Positions 1-10,743 of a stretch of 64,000 nucleotides of DNA are shown one piece after another. Source of the DNA: Magnolia sinica (lineage: Eukaryota; Streptophyta; Magnoliopsida; Magnoliales; Magnoliaceae). The stretch is taken from NCBI RefSeq assembly GCF_029962835.1, contig NC_080574.1, positions 41,470,501 to 41,534,500 of the forward strand, given 5' to 3'. Made by a program: the position numbers and the translations under genes. Under the pieces are notes generated by a model. The model had not been told where the DNA came from. It made no database searches and saw nothing but the letters and a program-made list of their open reading frames with translations. Positions within the stretch are counted from its first letter, which is position 1. Each line of letters starts with the position of its first letter.

Positions 1-278
1 TTATGGTCCATCTGCGCAAAGAGACATTGCTGACCGGGACGTACAACAAGTTAAAAAATAAGAATATTGGACCCGTCCCAATCATTCGAAAGATCAATGA
101 CAATGCTTATGTTGTTGATCTTCTAGATGACATGGCGATCTCACGGACTATCAACGTCGCAGACCTGACCGAGTATCATGAACCAGAGCAGGATGAGAAT
201 TCGAGGACGAGTTCTTTTAAAGTGGAGGGGACTGATGTAGAGCAGGTCGCAGACAGTTTCATGGCCAAGATAAATTAG
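1..278 (+). CDS. Ty3/gypsy polyprotein, C-terminal end (partial)
   Basis: Open frame entering from the left edge and stopping at 276-278. It begins [11 protein letters not shown] and continues through a [18 protein letters not shown] segment. The G-P-[FV]-x-I-x-x-[KR]-I-x-x-N-A-Y-x-[VL] pattern is the hallmark of the C-terminal domain of Ty3/gypsy integrase, which follows the catalytic core and helps bind the element's DNA. The last ~40 residues are acidic ([10 protein letters not shown]) and resemble the usual tail before the stop. The protein is incomplete only because the window starts inside it, and no frameshift is visible here. Gag, protease, RT and the integrase core would lie to the left. 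Family assignment is good; lineage is not resolved, and no chromodomain is seen. Confidence 0.85.
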   Translation, partial: MVHLRKETLLTGTYNKLKNKNIGPVPIIRKINDNAYVVDLLDDMAISRTINVADLTEYHEPEQDENSRTSSFKVEGTDVEQVADSFMAKIN

Positions 279-1025
279 AAAAAGGCCCGGTCGATGACAG
301 AAGTGATCCGGACAGTCAGACCTTAGATCGGGCGTATCTCACAATCTGGAATGAGTTATCTGATGTAAAATATATGATTTTGAGGTAGAACGAGCTACTT
401 TATCCAACCAACCCAGCTATGCTAGGTTGTGCAACCCAAAATTATGAAAAACCCCTGGATCGACAGTAGTTTCCCTGTTTTAATTTCATATTTACTATAA
501 ATAGTAAGTTTTAGTTTGATTATAACTCTTCATCCGTCGAGCTTTAGGAGTTGCACCCAACGTGAAAGGAGCTTAGAATAATTAGGAGAAAAATTTGGTG
601 AAGCCAAATAGGACACTTACTATTTTTGGCCGAAAACCTTGTGCACTAGTAGACATCACGACCATCTATAAATAGTAAGTTTACTATTTATAGTAAGTCG
701 TGGATACTAGGAGTTGTAGTTGTAGTTTGATTCTGATTTCTTTCCCATTACTTGGTACCCCTATTTAAAGGGATGTGAACTAGTTTTTATGCATCAATTA
801 ATCAATTTCAAATTTATTAGAATTTATTTCTATTTTCTGCTTTCTTTCCTCGTGGATTCGAGAAGTCTCTATGAGGAGTCCAGAGAAGCTCCGTGGATTC
901 GGAGTAGTTATCCTCATCACGTTCATCCCTGCGTCAGCTACTTACCATTAAGCTTCAGAAGTTGCGGATCACCGGATTAGTTTAAATCTGACACACAATT
1001 CAAAGACCAATTCTAGGCAACACGT
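279..1025 (+). mobile_element. Gypsy 3' noncoding region and probable 3' LTR (approximate limits)
   Basis: This follows directly on the integrase stop, where the polypurine tract and 3' LTR are expected. It contains a TATA-like TATTTAAAG at about 763 and repeated ACTATAAATAGTAAG motifs (about 491, 664 and inverted at 678). The exact LTR start was not found because no clear polypurine tract with TG was seen. The right end near 1025 is a guess from the change in composition. A second LTR copy is not in the window, so the limits cannot be confirmed here. Confidence 0.5.
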
Positions 1026-1156
1026 GATCAGACGTAGACTTTAGACTACAGGGACCCATAACTTAGAGAGTTTACTTTGAATTACTTAAATGCCAAGTAT
1101 GCATGCAATTTCTTAGTTCCACCCACCGCCATGTGAGAGAGTATCCATTAAAAAAA

Positions 1157-1158
<2 letters not shown>
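1026..1158. other. Unassigned spacer
   Basis: No coding potential or recognisable repeat was seen between the gypsy LTR-like region and the GT microsatellite. Confidence 0.4.

Positions 1159-1198
<40 letters not shown>
1159..1198. repeat. (GT)n microsatellite
   Basis: About 20 uninterrupted GT units, followed by about 280 bp without a recognised gene before LINE-A sequence begins. Confidence 0.95.
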
Positions 1199-1201
<3 letters not shown>

Positions 1202-1484
1202 AAGGAAACCGGCATTTATATTTCACAAGGAGGCCAATTCACATTTCGGACTTCCCTGAGATAAAAAGGGACCTGGGGAACGTCTATCATGAGACTCCTA
1301 GGGAAGGAAGAAAAGATGCAACAAAGGAAAACAACAAAACCTAGGAGTTGGCCCGAGCCTCCTCTACCGTTCCTTAACCGAACCCAGCCCTACCTTATCT
1401 AGAAAGAGCAATCCTCTAAGAAGCAATGGGAGATTAGCGTAAAGAGGGATTGGGAGTTACTGCCCATGCGTGCTAGAAAATCTG

Positions 1485-2274
1485 CTGGAGCATTGCCTTA
1501 CCTGAAGACGTGCCAAAAAACCTGGTTGATCGTCCGGAATCTATTAATCCTGGTGGTCCAATATCTCAATTTAAACCCGAGTATGCTGCTCCTGTTCATT
1601 ACTTCCACAACTAGCTGAGAGTCTGATTCTACTATGACTTTGGAAAAACCCATCTTGAGGCAATGAAATAGCCCATCATACACCGCCCAGAGCTCAGCAT
1701 ATAAGTTGGAGCCCTCACCGTAGCCTTCATAAAAGGCGAAGAGTAGTTCGCCTTTATCATTTCTGCACATGCCTCCCCCTCCAGCTTTTCCCAGGTTCCT
1801 TCTGCATGACCCATCCACATTAACCTTGACCCAGCCAACAAGTGGCTTAATCCATTTAACCATGACCGGAGAATAAGCGTTTCTGGGTTTATACAGTGCA
1901 ACTGACTGAAGAGGATGGAGGCCCACAGCGTGCTCAGAGTGGGTGACTCCTGTGGGACCAGCTACTAAGGACATCCACCAAGAAACACGCCTGATCAGTG
2001 CCACTGGATTTGAGTTTTTGCCGTCAAAATATGTTGCATTTCTAGTCTTGCAGAGCTCCCATATCAGAAAACATGGAACCAGCTTGTGGATAAGAGAGAA
2101 GCTCTTACCACCATTTGTGGAGTTCCACCACTGCATGAGCCTGACTTCAATCGACGCCGCTACCATAATGTTGATGCCAAATTCCACCTCAAAATGGTTC
2201 CAGGCAGCAACAGCCAGGCCACTTTCCAAAGAAAGATGTTTTGGATTTGGCTGGTTATTTAGATTAGTTCTCAA
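1485..2274 (-). pseudogene. LINE-A fragment: end of ORF2 with RNase H domain
   Basis: Minus-strand frame of about 258 residues. The N-terminal ~100 residues match the zinc-finger/linker region before the RNase H of plant L1 LINEs (W-E-L-C-K-T-R-N block). A type I RNase H fold follows: VNVDGSCRRN carries the first catalytic Asp, AELWAVYDG the Glu, and VESDSQLVVEV the second Asp, so the catalytic residues survive. The rest of ORF2 (EN, RT) is absent on the upstream side (beyond 2300), and the 3' poly(A) tail (poly-T on this strand) was not found. This is an isolated truncated copy. RNase H here would help remove RNA from the RNA/DNA hybrid during retrotransposition. Confidence 0.8.
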
Positions 2275-2299
2275 TATAAAGTGTTACAACTGATGGACA

Positions 2300-2727
2300 T
2301 AGTGGATTTCTCACAAACATGGACCGACTGGCTTAGATATTGCATGCAGTTCTTAAAAGGAATTGCAGAAGTTTTCCTGTGGGTGGTCCAACCAGTTGGA
2401 CTTGAGACCCCTCTATCTATATATTTATATATACAATGGACCTAGTAGACAAATATGAACCATTTGATCAACTATATTTATATATGGATGGTAAATATCA
2501 CTTCCAAAGGATAAATCTAATCAACAATTTTGATCCATCTATTTGCTAGGTCCCATCATGGATTATTTATGATATGTCAATAATCATTTTCGTTAGGAAA
2601 CTGTAATAGTCCCATCCATGGCTTCAAAACGGACTGCTGTAGCAAATAAGGCCAAACAAAAGATGGATTGGATAATCTTACCTGTACAAATTTTCTCCGA
2701 CAGTGTGTGAAATGTATTCTGGACTTT
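2300..2727. other. AT-rich spacer, no gene seen
   Basis: AT-rich sequence between LINE-A and LINE-B, with phrases of the small dispersed elements (GTCCCATCATGGATTATTT, GTCCCATCCATGG). No open frame of note. Confidence 0.4.
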
Positions 2728-2997
2728 CTTTTTTTTTTAAAGAGGCTGAATTTCATTAAATGAAGAAATTTTTTTTAATTTTATTTTAAGGGAATGGCGA
2801 AGCCTAGCTCTTAGGGTCCACCAGCTTCATATAAATAAATAAAAAAGCTTTACAACCTGAGCTAATTCGGGTGAAGTAGCAACACCAAAAGAAAGCCCGC
2901 CTATCATAACCTATACATGAGGCTTGCCGAAGACAACAAAAAAATGGCAGAAAAGAGAGAAAGCCCAACCAAAAATGAAGAAAAGGAGGCGACCACA

Positions 2998-3480
2998 CTA
3001 AGATCCCGCGAGCACTAATCTAGATGACCGAAGGCCCACTTTCTCCAGAAAGATTAGACCCCTAAGCCGAAGTGGGAGCTCACACATATGAAGGAAGAGG
3101 AAAGTCATTTGACGCTCGTTGGCCAGACAGGCTAGGCCATCAGCCGGGCCATTTCCCTCACGACAGATGAGGCTGATCGAAATGTTACCCCTCTTCATGA
3201 GAGCTCTGATCCTATTAACCCAAGGGCTATAATGCCAAGCAAACGAAGATTTCCCAGTCAGAATGTCAACCATAACCTTCGAATCTGATTCAATCTTGAT
3301 GTTGGAGAAACCTCTGTTACGGGACAACAACAAACCGTCATGTACAACTCTCAATTCTGCTTTGTTGTTGGTCCCTGACCCAAAGGCAAATGGGAACGAT
3401 CCTCTATCGTTTCTAACAATTGCACCACCCCCTGAAGGCTCCGGATTACCTCTGGAAGATCCATAAACATTGAGCTTCAC
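2998..3480 (-). pseudogene. LINE-B ORF2: RNase H domain
   Basis: A 160-residue frame with the RNase H signature MKLNVYGSSRGNPEPSGGG, then NKAELRVVHDG and IESDSKVMVDIL. The position that should be the first catalytic Asp (VDGS) reads VYGS, a change that should abolish activity. The Glu and second Asp remain. It sits directly before the 3' untranslated tail, as in other plant L1 LINEs that acquired an RNase H domain. The frame begins at an internal Met and does not include the preceding zinc-finger region, which lies in broken frames at 3500-4050. Confidence 0.8.
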
Positions 3481-3489
3481 CTAGTTCAC

Positions 3490-6075
3490 GGCTGGTCTAG
3501 CCCATTTAACTATATCAACCAACACATTATGAGGACCAATCAAGTTTCGGCCCACACGAGGACTGCCCTGCCTATGCAATCGAGAATTGGCTGGCATACC
3601 ACTGAATCCACCATGTAATCCTAGAAATGTTCATTGCAACTTTCACTGGCCTATGATCAAATTTGGCCTTATTCCTCGCCAACCAGATTTCTCACATGAT
3701 GCAGCAGGCCATGAACTTGCGTGATTGGGCCGATCCTTTGCCAACAGGGGATAAAGATTACCATTCTCTAAATCTACTTCCAACGGATTGGTTGGGGAGA
3801 GAATCGATCCCAAAGATAAAATCGAAGTGAGTCCAAATGGTCAAAGCCAGCACACTGTAGAGGAATAGGTGCTCATTTCTCATCAAAACAAACACACTTA
3901 GACGCAAGAGGAATACCTTTATCATGAATGCAAGTATCCACCAGCACTGCCCCTTAAAGTAATTTCCAAATAAAGATAGAGATCTTCGACTGCCATTTCC
4001 TTTGGCCGACCGAAAATTCCCAGCCCCTACTACTGGATCTCTGCCTAACTCCTAGGCTAATTTGACATAGAAATTCCTTGAGTGGTCCAGGGGCCAGATA
4101 CAACGATCATTGTCTTCAAAAGTAGCAAAGTCACCATGGAAAATGGAGTTGACATCCTCTTGCGACAAGAAAGTGAAGACCGATGACAGGGGAAGCGGCC
4201 CATTGGGGCCCAGGAAATCATGGATCCTCAAGTCCAGTAGATCATTTGGCATCGGTCTGATCATCTTCTGCAGTAGAGGGCTAAGACCTGACCAGTTGTC
4301 ATCCCATAAGCTTCTGGAACCATTAACAACTAACCAGTGAACATTCTCTTCTACCTGAGGAAAAAGGGCTTTGATTTTGGCCCACAACGGTGAGGCAAAG
4401 GAGGTAGCGGTTCTCCTACTTCCAGAATGAAGATCTGCTTGGCATTTGGATTTCATGAGAACCCAAGGCCCATTAGCTTCACCGAACTTCACATCCCATG
4501 CCATTTTAATTCTAGTAGATTTCACCACCTCCTTGAGTTTTCTAATCCCTAGACCACCCTCCTCAATTGGTCTTGAAATCTTCTTCCAAGAAAACCAATG
4601 CATCTTGTGTTTCCCTTTCGACCATCCCCAAAAGATTTTTTCTATTTTGGCGAGGATCTGGGATGAGACCTCCGAAGCTGTCATGATGTGGAGAGGGATA
4701 CTGCACAACACGTGTCTGATTAGAGTAGATTGCCTTGCCTGCAATAGATGTCTTGATCTCCACCCGATAATTTTGGCTTCCACCTTATCCACCAAGAATT
4801 AGAAATTAGCCACCTTAGATCTACCTCTAATAAGAGGGACACCTAGGTAGTTACCTCCCCCACTTAATCTGCCTATTTTTAGGTGTCGTTCGATTGATCT
4901 GACTAGGCCCTTAGACAACTTATTCGAGCAAATGAAACAACTCTTCCTGCGATTAATCCTTTACCCCGAAGCCTGTTGGAAATAATCCAGGAAAGTCTTG
5001 ACTGATTGAAGAGAAGACTTACTCCCATTAAGGAACAATAGTGTGTCATCTGCGAATAGCAGGTGAGAGGCAAGTGGGCAGCCCCTTCTCATTTGAAACG
5101 GTTTGCACCACCCCCTTTCCATCATGGTCCTAAAGTTTCTAGAGAAAGCATTAGCTGCCAGAATGGACAAGCTTAGGGAGAGGGGATCTCCCTGATGCAG
5201 CTCTTTGGAGGATTTAAAAAAACAGCCGCTTTGCCATTAATCAACACTGATAACTAGTCATTACTCCAGCACTTTTCCAAAATGGAGATCCATTTATCAC
5301 TGAATCCAAACTTCTTAAGCACCTGCTTCAGAAAAACCCAACTCGCTCTGTCATACGCCTTCTCAAGGTCCAGTTTGAGCAGGATATTACCTCCTCGAAC
5401 TTTCTGGTTAAGGTCTCTAAACACCTCTTGTGCATACGAAATGTTTCCCGAGATAGCCCGCCCGCGAACAAACACACCTTGTTCAGCAGAAATTAGTTTG
5501 GGGAGTAGTCTAGCAACTCTAGAGGCCAGAACCTTGGATAAGATCTTGTAAGTCACATTGCATAGACTTATAGGGCGATAGTCTGAGAATGAGGTGGCTG
5601 AGGAGGATTTTAAAATTAAGCAGATTAAGGTGGAGGTGTATGCTCTGGGTAATGGGTTGCCTGCTAGGAAACTTTCAGCTGCACTAAGAATATCATCCCC
5701 CACTACTTGCCAGCACTGAGAGAAAAACACAGCTGAAAAACCGTCCAGCCCAGCACCACCATCTTTAAGAATGGCTGACATTGCAGCTAACAATTCCTTA
5801 GGGGATAGAGGACAAATCAGTTCCGCATTGTCTTCCTCGGACAACAGAGATGGAATGGAGTGCAGAAACAAGTTCGGCGCTAAAGAATCTTCAGCCTGGA
5901 AAAGGTTGGAGAAGAAAGAAACAACCTTTTTTTTTTTTAATTTCCTTCTGCCCTATCAGCTCCTCACCTGAATCTAGCTTTATCGAGTTTATCTCAACTC
6001 TTCTCATCCGAGTCGAGACAACTTCATGGAAAAACTTAATATTTCTATAACCTTCTTCGAGCCATGTAATGGTCA
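3490..6075 (-). pseudogene. LINE-B ORF2: reverse transcriptase and zinc-finger linker, broken
   Basis: In gene order (right to left): the EN-RT linker WLEEGYRNIKFFHEV (about 6070), RT fingers and palm in 5254-5871 with the KLDLEKAYDRASW motif, a frame break near 5220, then the active-site block HLLFADDTLLF in 4961-5170 (F-A-D-D, the polymerase Asp pair intact). Next come the RT thumb and C-terminal region in 4052-4795 (GWRSRHLLQARQ, EEGGLGIRKLKEV, NGSRSLWDDNW), and a heavily degraded zinc-finger linker at 3490-4050. At least three frame interruptions make the copy defective. The role in an intact element is target-primed reverse transcription of the LINE RNA. Confidence 0.8.
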
Positions 6076-6297
6076 GTAATGAAGAAGATGTACAGAGGAA
6101 TAAACATTCAGGCAGCGCCAGACAAAAAGAACAGGGGATGCTTATCATAAAGAGCAGCCATAAAAGGCCATAGAAAGGAAAAATAACCTAAGAGCCTAAA
6201 GGGAATGTCCTAAGTGAGCAGTTTGGATCGGTCAATTGAACTGTCCAAGTGAAACTATAAAACTAGGAACATTATAACTTATGGTGCTCTGAGAGCG
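6076..6297. other. Unassigned spacer right of LINE-B
   Basis: Sequence beyond the apparent 5' truncation point of LINE-B. No feature recognised. Confidence 0.4.
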
Positions 6298-6322
6298 TGT
6301 GTGTGTGTGTGTGTGTGTGTGT
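6298..6322. repeat. (GT)n microsatellite
   Basis: About 12 GT units following GAGAGCGTGT. Confidence 0.9.
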
Positions 6323-6529
6323 TTAGAGGAACGCTCAGCTACGCACCGATTCACAAGTCATTACGTGCGAACCTTCCTATCAACCATCAGATAAGGTAGA
6401 CGGTTTGGATGAAGATGCTCTTAGCGCGAGCTTGAAAGAGCGAGTTTCTTTCTCTTGCATGCCTCTTCACTCTATTCTCTAACTCCCCGAAGAATGCAAA
6501 GGAAGCCTTTTCACATAAAATTTTCTGTT

Positions 6530-7000
6530 GGGATGCTAGGTGGGTCCAACCAAGATGTTAGTGATAAATCCACACAGTCCATACATTTTTAAAAATAATT
6601 TTATGGAATGAACCCAAAACTGAGGTAGATCAAATTCTCAAGTGGGCCACATAGTGTTGACTGAACTCTCACCATTAAAAACTTTCTGGGGCTACTAAAA
6701 TTTTGGATCAAGCAGATATTTTTTTTTCTTCATCATCCAGGTCTGTGTGATCTAATCTATAGGTTGGATGTCAAATAAATATCATGGTGGGCCCTAAAAA
6801 AACATTTAACGGTGAAAACCATTATCACCGTTGCTTCTTGTGGTGTGGTCCGCTTGAGATTTGGATTTGCCTCAATTTTGGGATAATGCCCTGAAATGAT
6901 AAGGAAAAATGGATGGACGGGGTAGATTTCTCAAAAACATCATAGTGGGCCCCACCTAAATTTCCAGCGAACTTTGAAAATTGCGTGCGTCATTATGGGA
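6530..7000. mobile_element. Dispersed GGGCCC-type short element (nonautonomous, family unassigned)
   Basis: No coding content. It shows phrases shared by many copies in this window: GGTGGGCCC, CACGGTGAAAACCATTATCA-like, GTCCGCTTGAGATTTGGAT-like, and a CATCATAGTGGGCCCCACC end. The same phrases recur at 7.1-7.6, 7.65-8.3, 8.5-8.8, 51.1-51.9, 54.4-55.0 and 57.0-57.8 kb. A MITE or nonautonomous MULE-like origin is inferred. Confidence 0.5.
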
Positions 7001-7035
7001 CGTAGATTGGATACCGACAGAGGTTGAGTAGCTGA

Positions 7036-7586
7036 GGCGGATTAGATACTGACAGACGTTGAGTATCTAGAGTCGCTACTGAAGTGACGTCACCAAGTTT
7101 TGTGTGCCCCACATGATGTATGTGTTGTATCCTGACCGTCCATACATTTAGAGATCATTTTAAGATATGGTCCAAAGAACGAGGTAGATTTAAGGTTGGG
7201 GTGGTCCCCACCATAGAAAACAGTGGTGAGAGTGACGTTCATGTTGAAACCTTCGAAAGGACCACCATAATTTTTATTTGAGATCCAATCTGTTCATGTG
7301 TTAACGCAGGCATGAAAGAAGGGAAAACACAAATATTAGCTTGATCAAGAACTTTTGTGGCCCTTAAAACTTTTTAATGGTGGGCGTCACTCTCCCCACT
7401 ATTTTCTGTGATGGGGTCCACTAGATCTTTGGATCTAACTCATTCTTTGGATCATGCCCCAATATGATCTCTCCAAATGGATGGGTGGTGTAGATACAAA
7501 ACATACATCATGGTGTGTGGCCCACAGAACTTGGTGACGTTGACTTCATTAGGGAATGGTTACTCCTATCAGTAGCTAATCCGCAT
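7036..7586. mobile_element. MITE-like element with terminal inverted repeats
   Basis: The left end GCGGATTAGATACTGA is matched in inverse by the right end TCAGTAGCTAATCCGC (7570-7585). Further inside, GTGACGTCACCAAGTTTTGTG (left) matches CACAGAACTTGGTGACG (right). Length is about 550 bp with no coding capacity. The left terminus is preceded by a related degenerate copy of itself (7002-7035), giving a duplicated end. Another right end of the same family lies at about 8758-8774. Confidence 0.65.
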
Positions 7587-7639
7587 GGGAGGTGAGGGAC
7601 GCATAGCGTCGTCCTACCTTCGCCTGTCTCTGGGAACAG

Positions 7640-8300
7640 GCAGTGACTTTGAGTGGCCGCCGTGATGTTTTCTATGGTCTTATCCACACCATCCATCCAT
7701 TTTTTTCATCATTTGAAGCTATTAGCCCAAAAATGTGGCAGATCCAAGATAGATGGGGGCTACACAGTGGGGATTAAACCCTTATTATTGAAAAATTCAC
7801 GGGGACCAAAGAAGTTTTGGATGGAGTTGATATTTGTGTTTTCTCTTCATCCAGATCTATGTAAATTTATGAATATGATGGATGGAAAATAAAAGTCATC
7901 GTGGGCCGTAGAAAATTTTCAACGGTGTGAATTATTATCATTGCTCTTTCCTATGGTGTGGTTCACTTGAGCCTTGTATCTATCTAAATTTTGGTCCTAT
8001 ACTATAAAATGATGCTAAAAAATGGATGAATGGTGTGGATAAAACCCATAATTCACGGTGACCACTCAAAGCTCCTGCCTGTTCCGAGCTGGGTAGGGGC
8101 GGGGTAGGACGCACTAAGCATATTTGAGGGTCCTTTGTTGGCCCCACTTGAGATTTGGATCTGCCTCAGTTTTGGGATAATGCCCTGAAATGATTAGGAA
8201 AAATGGATGGACGGTGCGGATTAAACCCATACATCACGTGACCACTCAAAATTCCTGCCCATTCATACATCACGATGGGCCCCACAAAGATCAATGATGC
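7640..8300. mobile_element. Two or more degenerate GGGCCC-type short elements
   Basis: Contains the family phrases (CCATCCATCCATTTTTTTCA, TCATCGTGGGCCGTAGAAAA, CACTTGAGATTTGGATCTGC, ACATCACGATGGGCCCCAC) in two overlapping partial copies. No gene. Exact borders were not resolved. Confidence 0.45.
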
Positions 8301-8509
8301 AGGAATCCCTAAAGCTCGGTGCTGCAGGCAAATGATGTCCGTTTGCAAGAGTACAATCCGACGTATTACAGTAGTATATGTCAGTATGTCACATTGGTTG
8401 TTGGATTTTGATCATTTTAAACGGACATGAGTTGCCTGTTCCTCCACGAGCAAGGAAGTTCATGTTGGTGGAAGCTTCATCTGGCCCAACGTCCATGAGA
8501 GATTAACTT

Positions 8510-8782
8510 TGTCCATTAGTTTGACCATCACATGTTAGGATTAAATTCGAAAATTGAGGTAGATCTCAGACTTTACTGGGTCAAACCACATGAAAAGTGG
8601 GGATTAATCACTCACCATTGAAACCTTCATGGGGCCAAATAAGAATTGGATTAGTAATTTTTATATAAAAAGAAAAAATATTCGTGAAGGATATAACACA
8701 TACATCATGATGGATCCCACAGAACTTGATGATGTCATCACGCTACTCAACCGGTCAGTAGCTAATCCGCATTCGGTAACTT
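8510..8782. mobile_element. Partial copy of the GCGGATTAGCTACTGA-ended element
   Basis: The right end CAGTAGCTAATCCGCAT at about 8757-8773 equals the right end of the 7036-7586 element, with CCACAGAACTTGATGATGTC just inside it. The left end was not identified. Short CT-rich tracts follow at 8815-8835. Confidence 0.5.
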
Positions 8783-8789
8783 CTCGCCA

Positions 8790-9801
8790 AATCCGCACTA
8801 ATCCTTTTGCATACTCTCTCTCTCTATCTCTCTCTGTCAAAAGATCTAGAGGCTTTGATAAGTATTCTCGGGTTTTCATTTCTCATAAGTGGGCCCATGG
8901 TTAGAAATTCATGCACCTGTCTCTTGTTTTAGTTTGTCCGCTTACTCTTTTGTCTGACTCTTTTTATGTCTATTTTAACATTACCTACATTAGCTACATT
9001 CAAGTGTTTGTTTTCAAAGTATGACATTTTGAATTGAAAAAATATTTATTGGTCCTACTTTAATGACTAGGAATGTTCATCCATTCGAGTGCCTACACAT
9101 CAAGCATTGTACTACCTTGAGCATCATATGACTCTTCAAAATATGTCCTCAGCAGCCTGACTGCTATGACCTATTTATTTCTCAAACATTACTTGAAACA
9201 TTACAAGATTTAAGTGCGTAAATCCCACTATTAAACAAGTTTTGTTAACTAGAAGCAAACACAGCAACAGCCTAGCACCACATCCATGGGTGCTAGGCCA
9301 TGGACCCACCAAAACCAATGAACAAACTGTAATCCTCTAATATGTAAACCAAAGAAAAGAAAAAAAAATGAAAACGACATCTATAAATACTTGACCTACT
9401 CTTTCTTCTTCTTCTTCTTCTTCCTTTTTTTTTCCTTGCTCATATTGGGGACGATTGAACACAACCTCTTCAATTTTCTTTTCCTACAAATTGTAGATAT
9501 TACCCAAACATTAGGAAAAAAAAAATTGATAATATTTGAAGCACACCAATATTTGAGAAAAAATGTTATTTCAATTACTTGAACAAACCTTTTAATAAGT
9601 TCTATGGAGAGAATAATGCTGGAGCAAATTTATGTTCTACTTTTTTTCATTTTATTACAGCCAAGAAAAATAACCGAAAGAAGTAAACTCATATAGCATC
9701 GATCACTTTAAGATACTTCTCGGTTGAAACCTGGATAACAAAAATGTCATCAGATTTATAGAATTTGTTTTAGAATCAAACAATTTTCTTAATTAAAGAA
9801 A
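8790..9801. other. AT-rich intergenic stretch
   Basis: No gene recognised. Holds a CT-rich patch (8815-8836), a TTC microsatellite (about 9402-9420) and T/A-rich low-complexity sequence. Confidence 0.4.
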
Positions 9802-9892
9802 TTTTTTTTTAAAACAATGCCTGGCTGAAAAAATTGGGTTACAAAAAAAATAAATAAATTAATTTAAAAAAAAAAAAAAATAAAAAAAAATA

Positions 9893-9936
<44 letters not shown>

Positions 9937-9939
9937 GGG

Positions 9940-10743
9940 CCAATTTTTAATCCCCTTTTAAATAAAAATTTTAAACCCCACCCACCTTGGAGGATACAAC
10001 CTTGCACCCGCAGTAAAATAAACCCAGAACAACCCCGCCCATTTATCCCAACCAAAGCCAGAGAACAAGAGAGCGCCAAATACGCCCCCCCCCACCAGAA
10101 GGAGATTCCCCGATGAGAATTCCTTGACCCACCCCGGGGGGCGACAAAACCGGATAACAGGGGCCTCAAACTGGGAGGAAACAGGCCACCTTGGAAGAAA
10201 TAACACCAAAAAGATCCTGGTATGGGACTTGATGGGCGATCATATATTGGCAAACCCGGCCGCATTTCCTTTCTGCCTTAAGGAAGGAGGGGGAGGTACG
10301 GATGAGGTCGGGCGGAAAAGGAGCCGGTGATTCAGGAAGGGGATACCGCACCAGGAGCAGAAGAAGCGCCACACCTGCGAAGCCTGTTGGCCCTTAAGGA
10401 AAAGGTGAAGGATGGATTCCTGAGCCGGATGATGTGCGGAGCCTGGGACACAACAATTACAATGGGATGTAAGATGGATCCCTTTACTTTGGATTCGATC
10501 ATCAACTGGGAGAGCACCCTGGAGAGCTTCCAAACGAAGATTGACATCTTGGGAGGCAGCTTCTTGTGCTAGATCCAAGAAAACCCACCCTGGCACAGAA
10601 CCTCGAGACCTCACAATGGACCAAGCCGATTTGACTGAAAAGGATCCAGATGGATCATGTGGCCAATAGCATCTCGCTGGATAAGGGGAAGTGGCAAAAC
10701 CACTATGGATGATCTTGTCTAGTATCTCTTGCGACAGATACAA
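9940..10743 (-). pseudogene. LINE-C ORF2: zinc-finger linker and degraded RNase H
   Basis: 10743-10240 carries the region after RT: FATSPYPARCYWPHDPSGSF, VKSAWSIV, a helix-rich RMW-like segment and H-L-F-L-K-G, which is the zf-RVT region of plant LINEs. Toward 9940 the frame becomes erratic. PPGWVK is followed by a G-rich LLLVGGG run that resembles an RNase H N-terminus shifted through several frames, with many homopolymer runs of C, G and A. The catalytic residues cannot be read. Either the copy is very decayed here or the base calls are poor. Confidence 0.6.

Larger units (their letters stand above)
2728..6075 (-). mobile_element. LINE-B, 5'-truncated plant L1-type LINE
   Basis: The poly-T run at about 2729-2738 marks the 3' (poly-A) end of a minus-strand LINE. 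Going leftward in gene order (higher coordinates), it holds RNase H, a zinc-finger region, reverse transcriptase and the start of the EN-RT linker. LINE similarity stops near 6075, just before the ITWLEEGYRNIKFF block. Endonuclease and ORF1 are therefore missing, the common 5' truncation of target-primed retrotransposition. Several frameshifts and stops break ORF2. No clear target-site duplication was found. Confidence 0.8.

Noticed and set aside
1159..1344. Open frame starting in the GT tract
   Set aside because: Its first residues are a Cys-Val run from the microsatellite and the rest matches nothing recognised.
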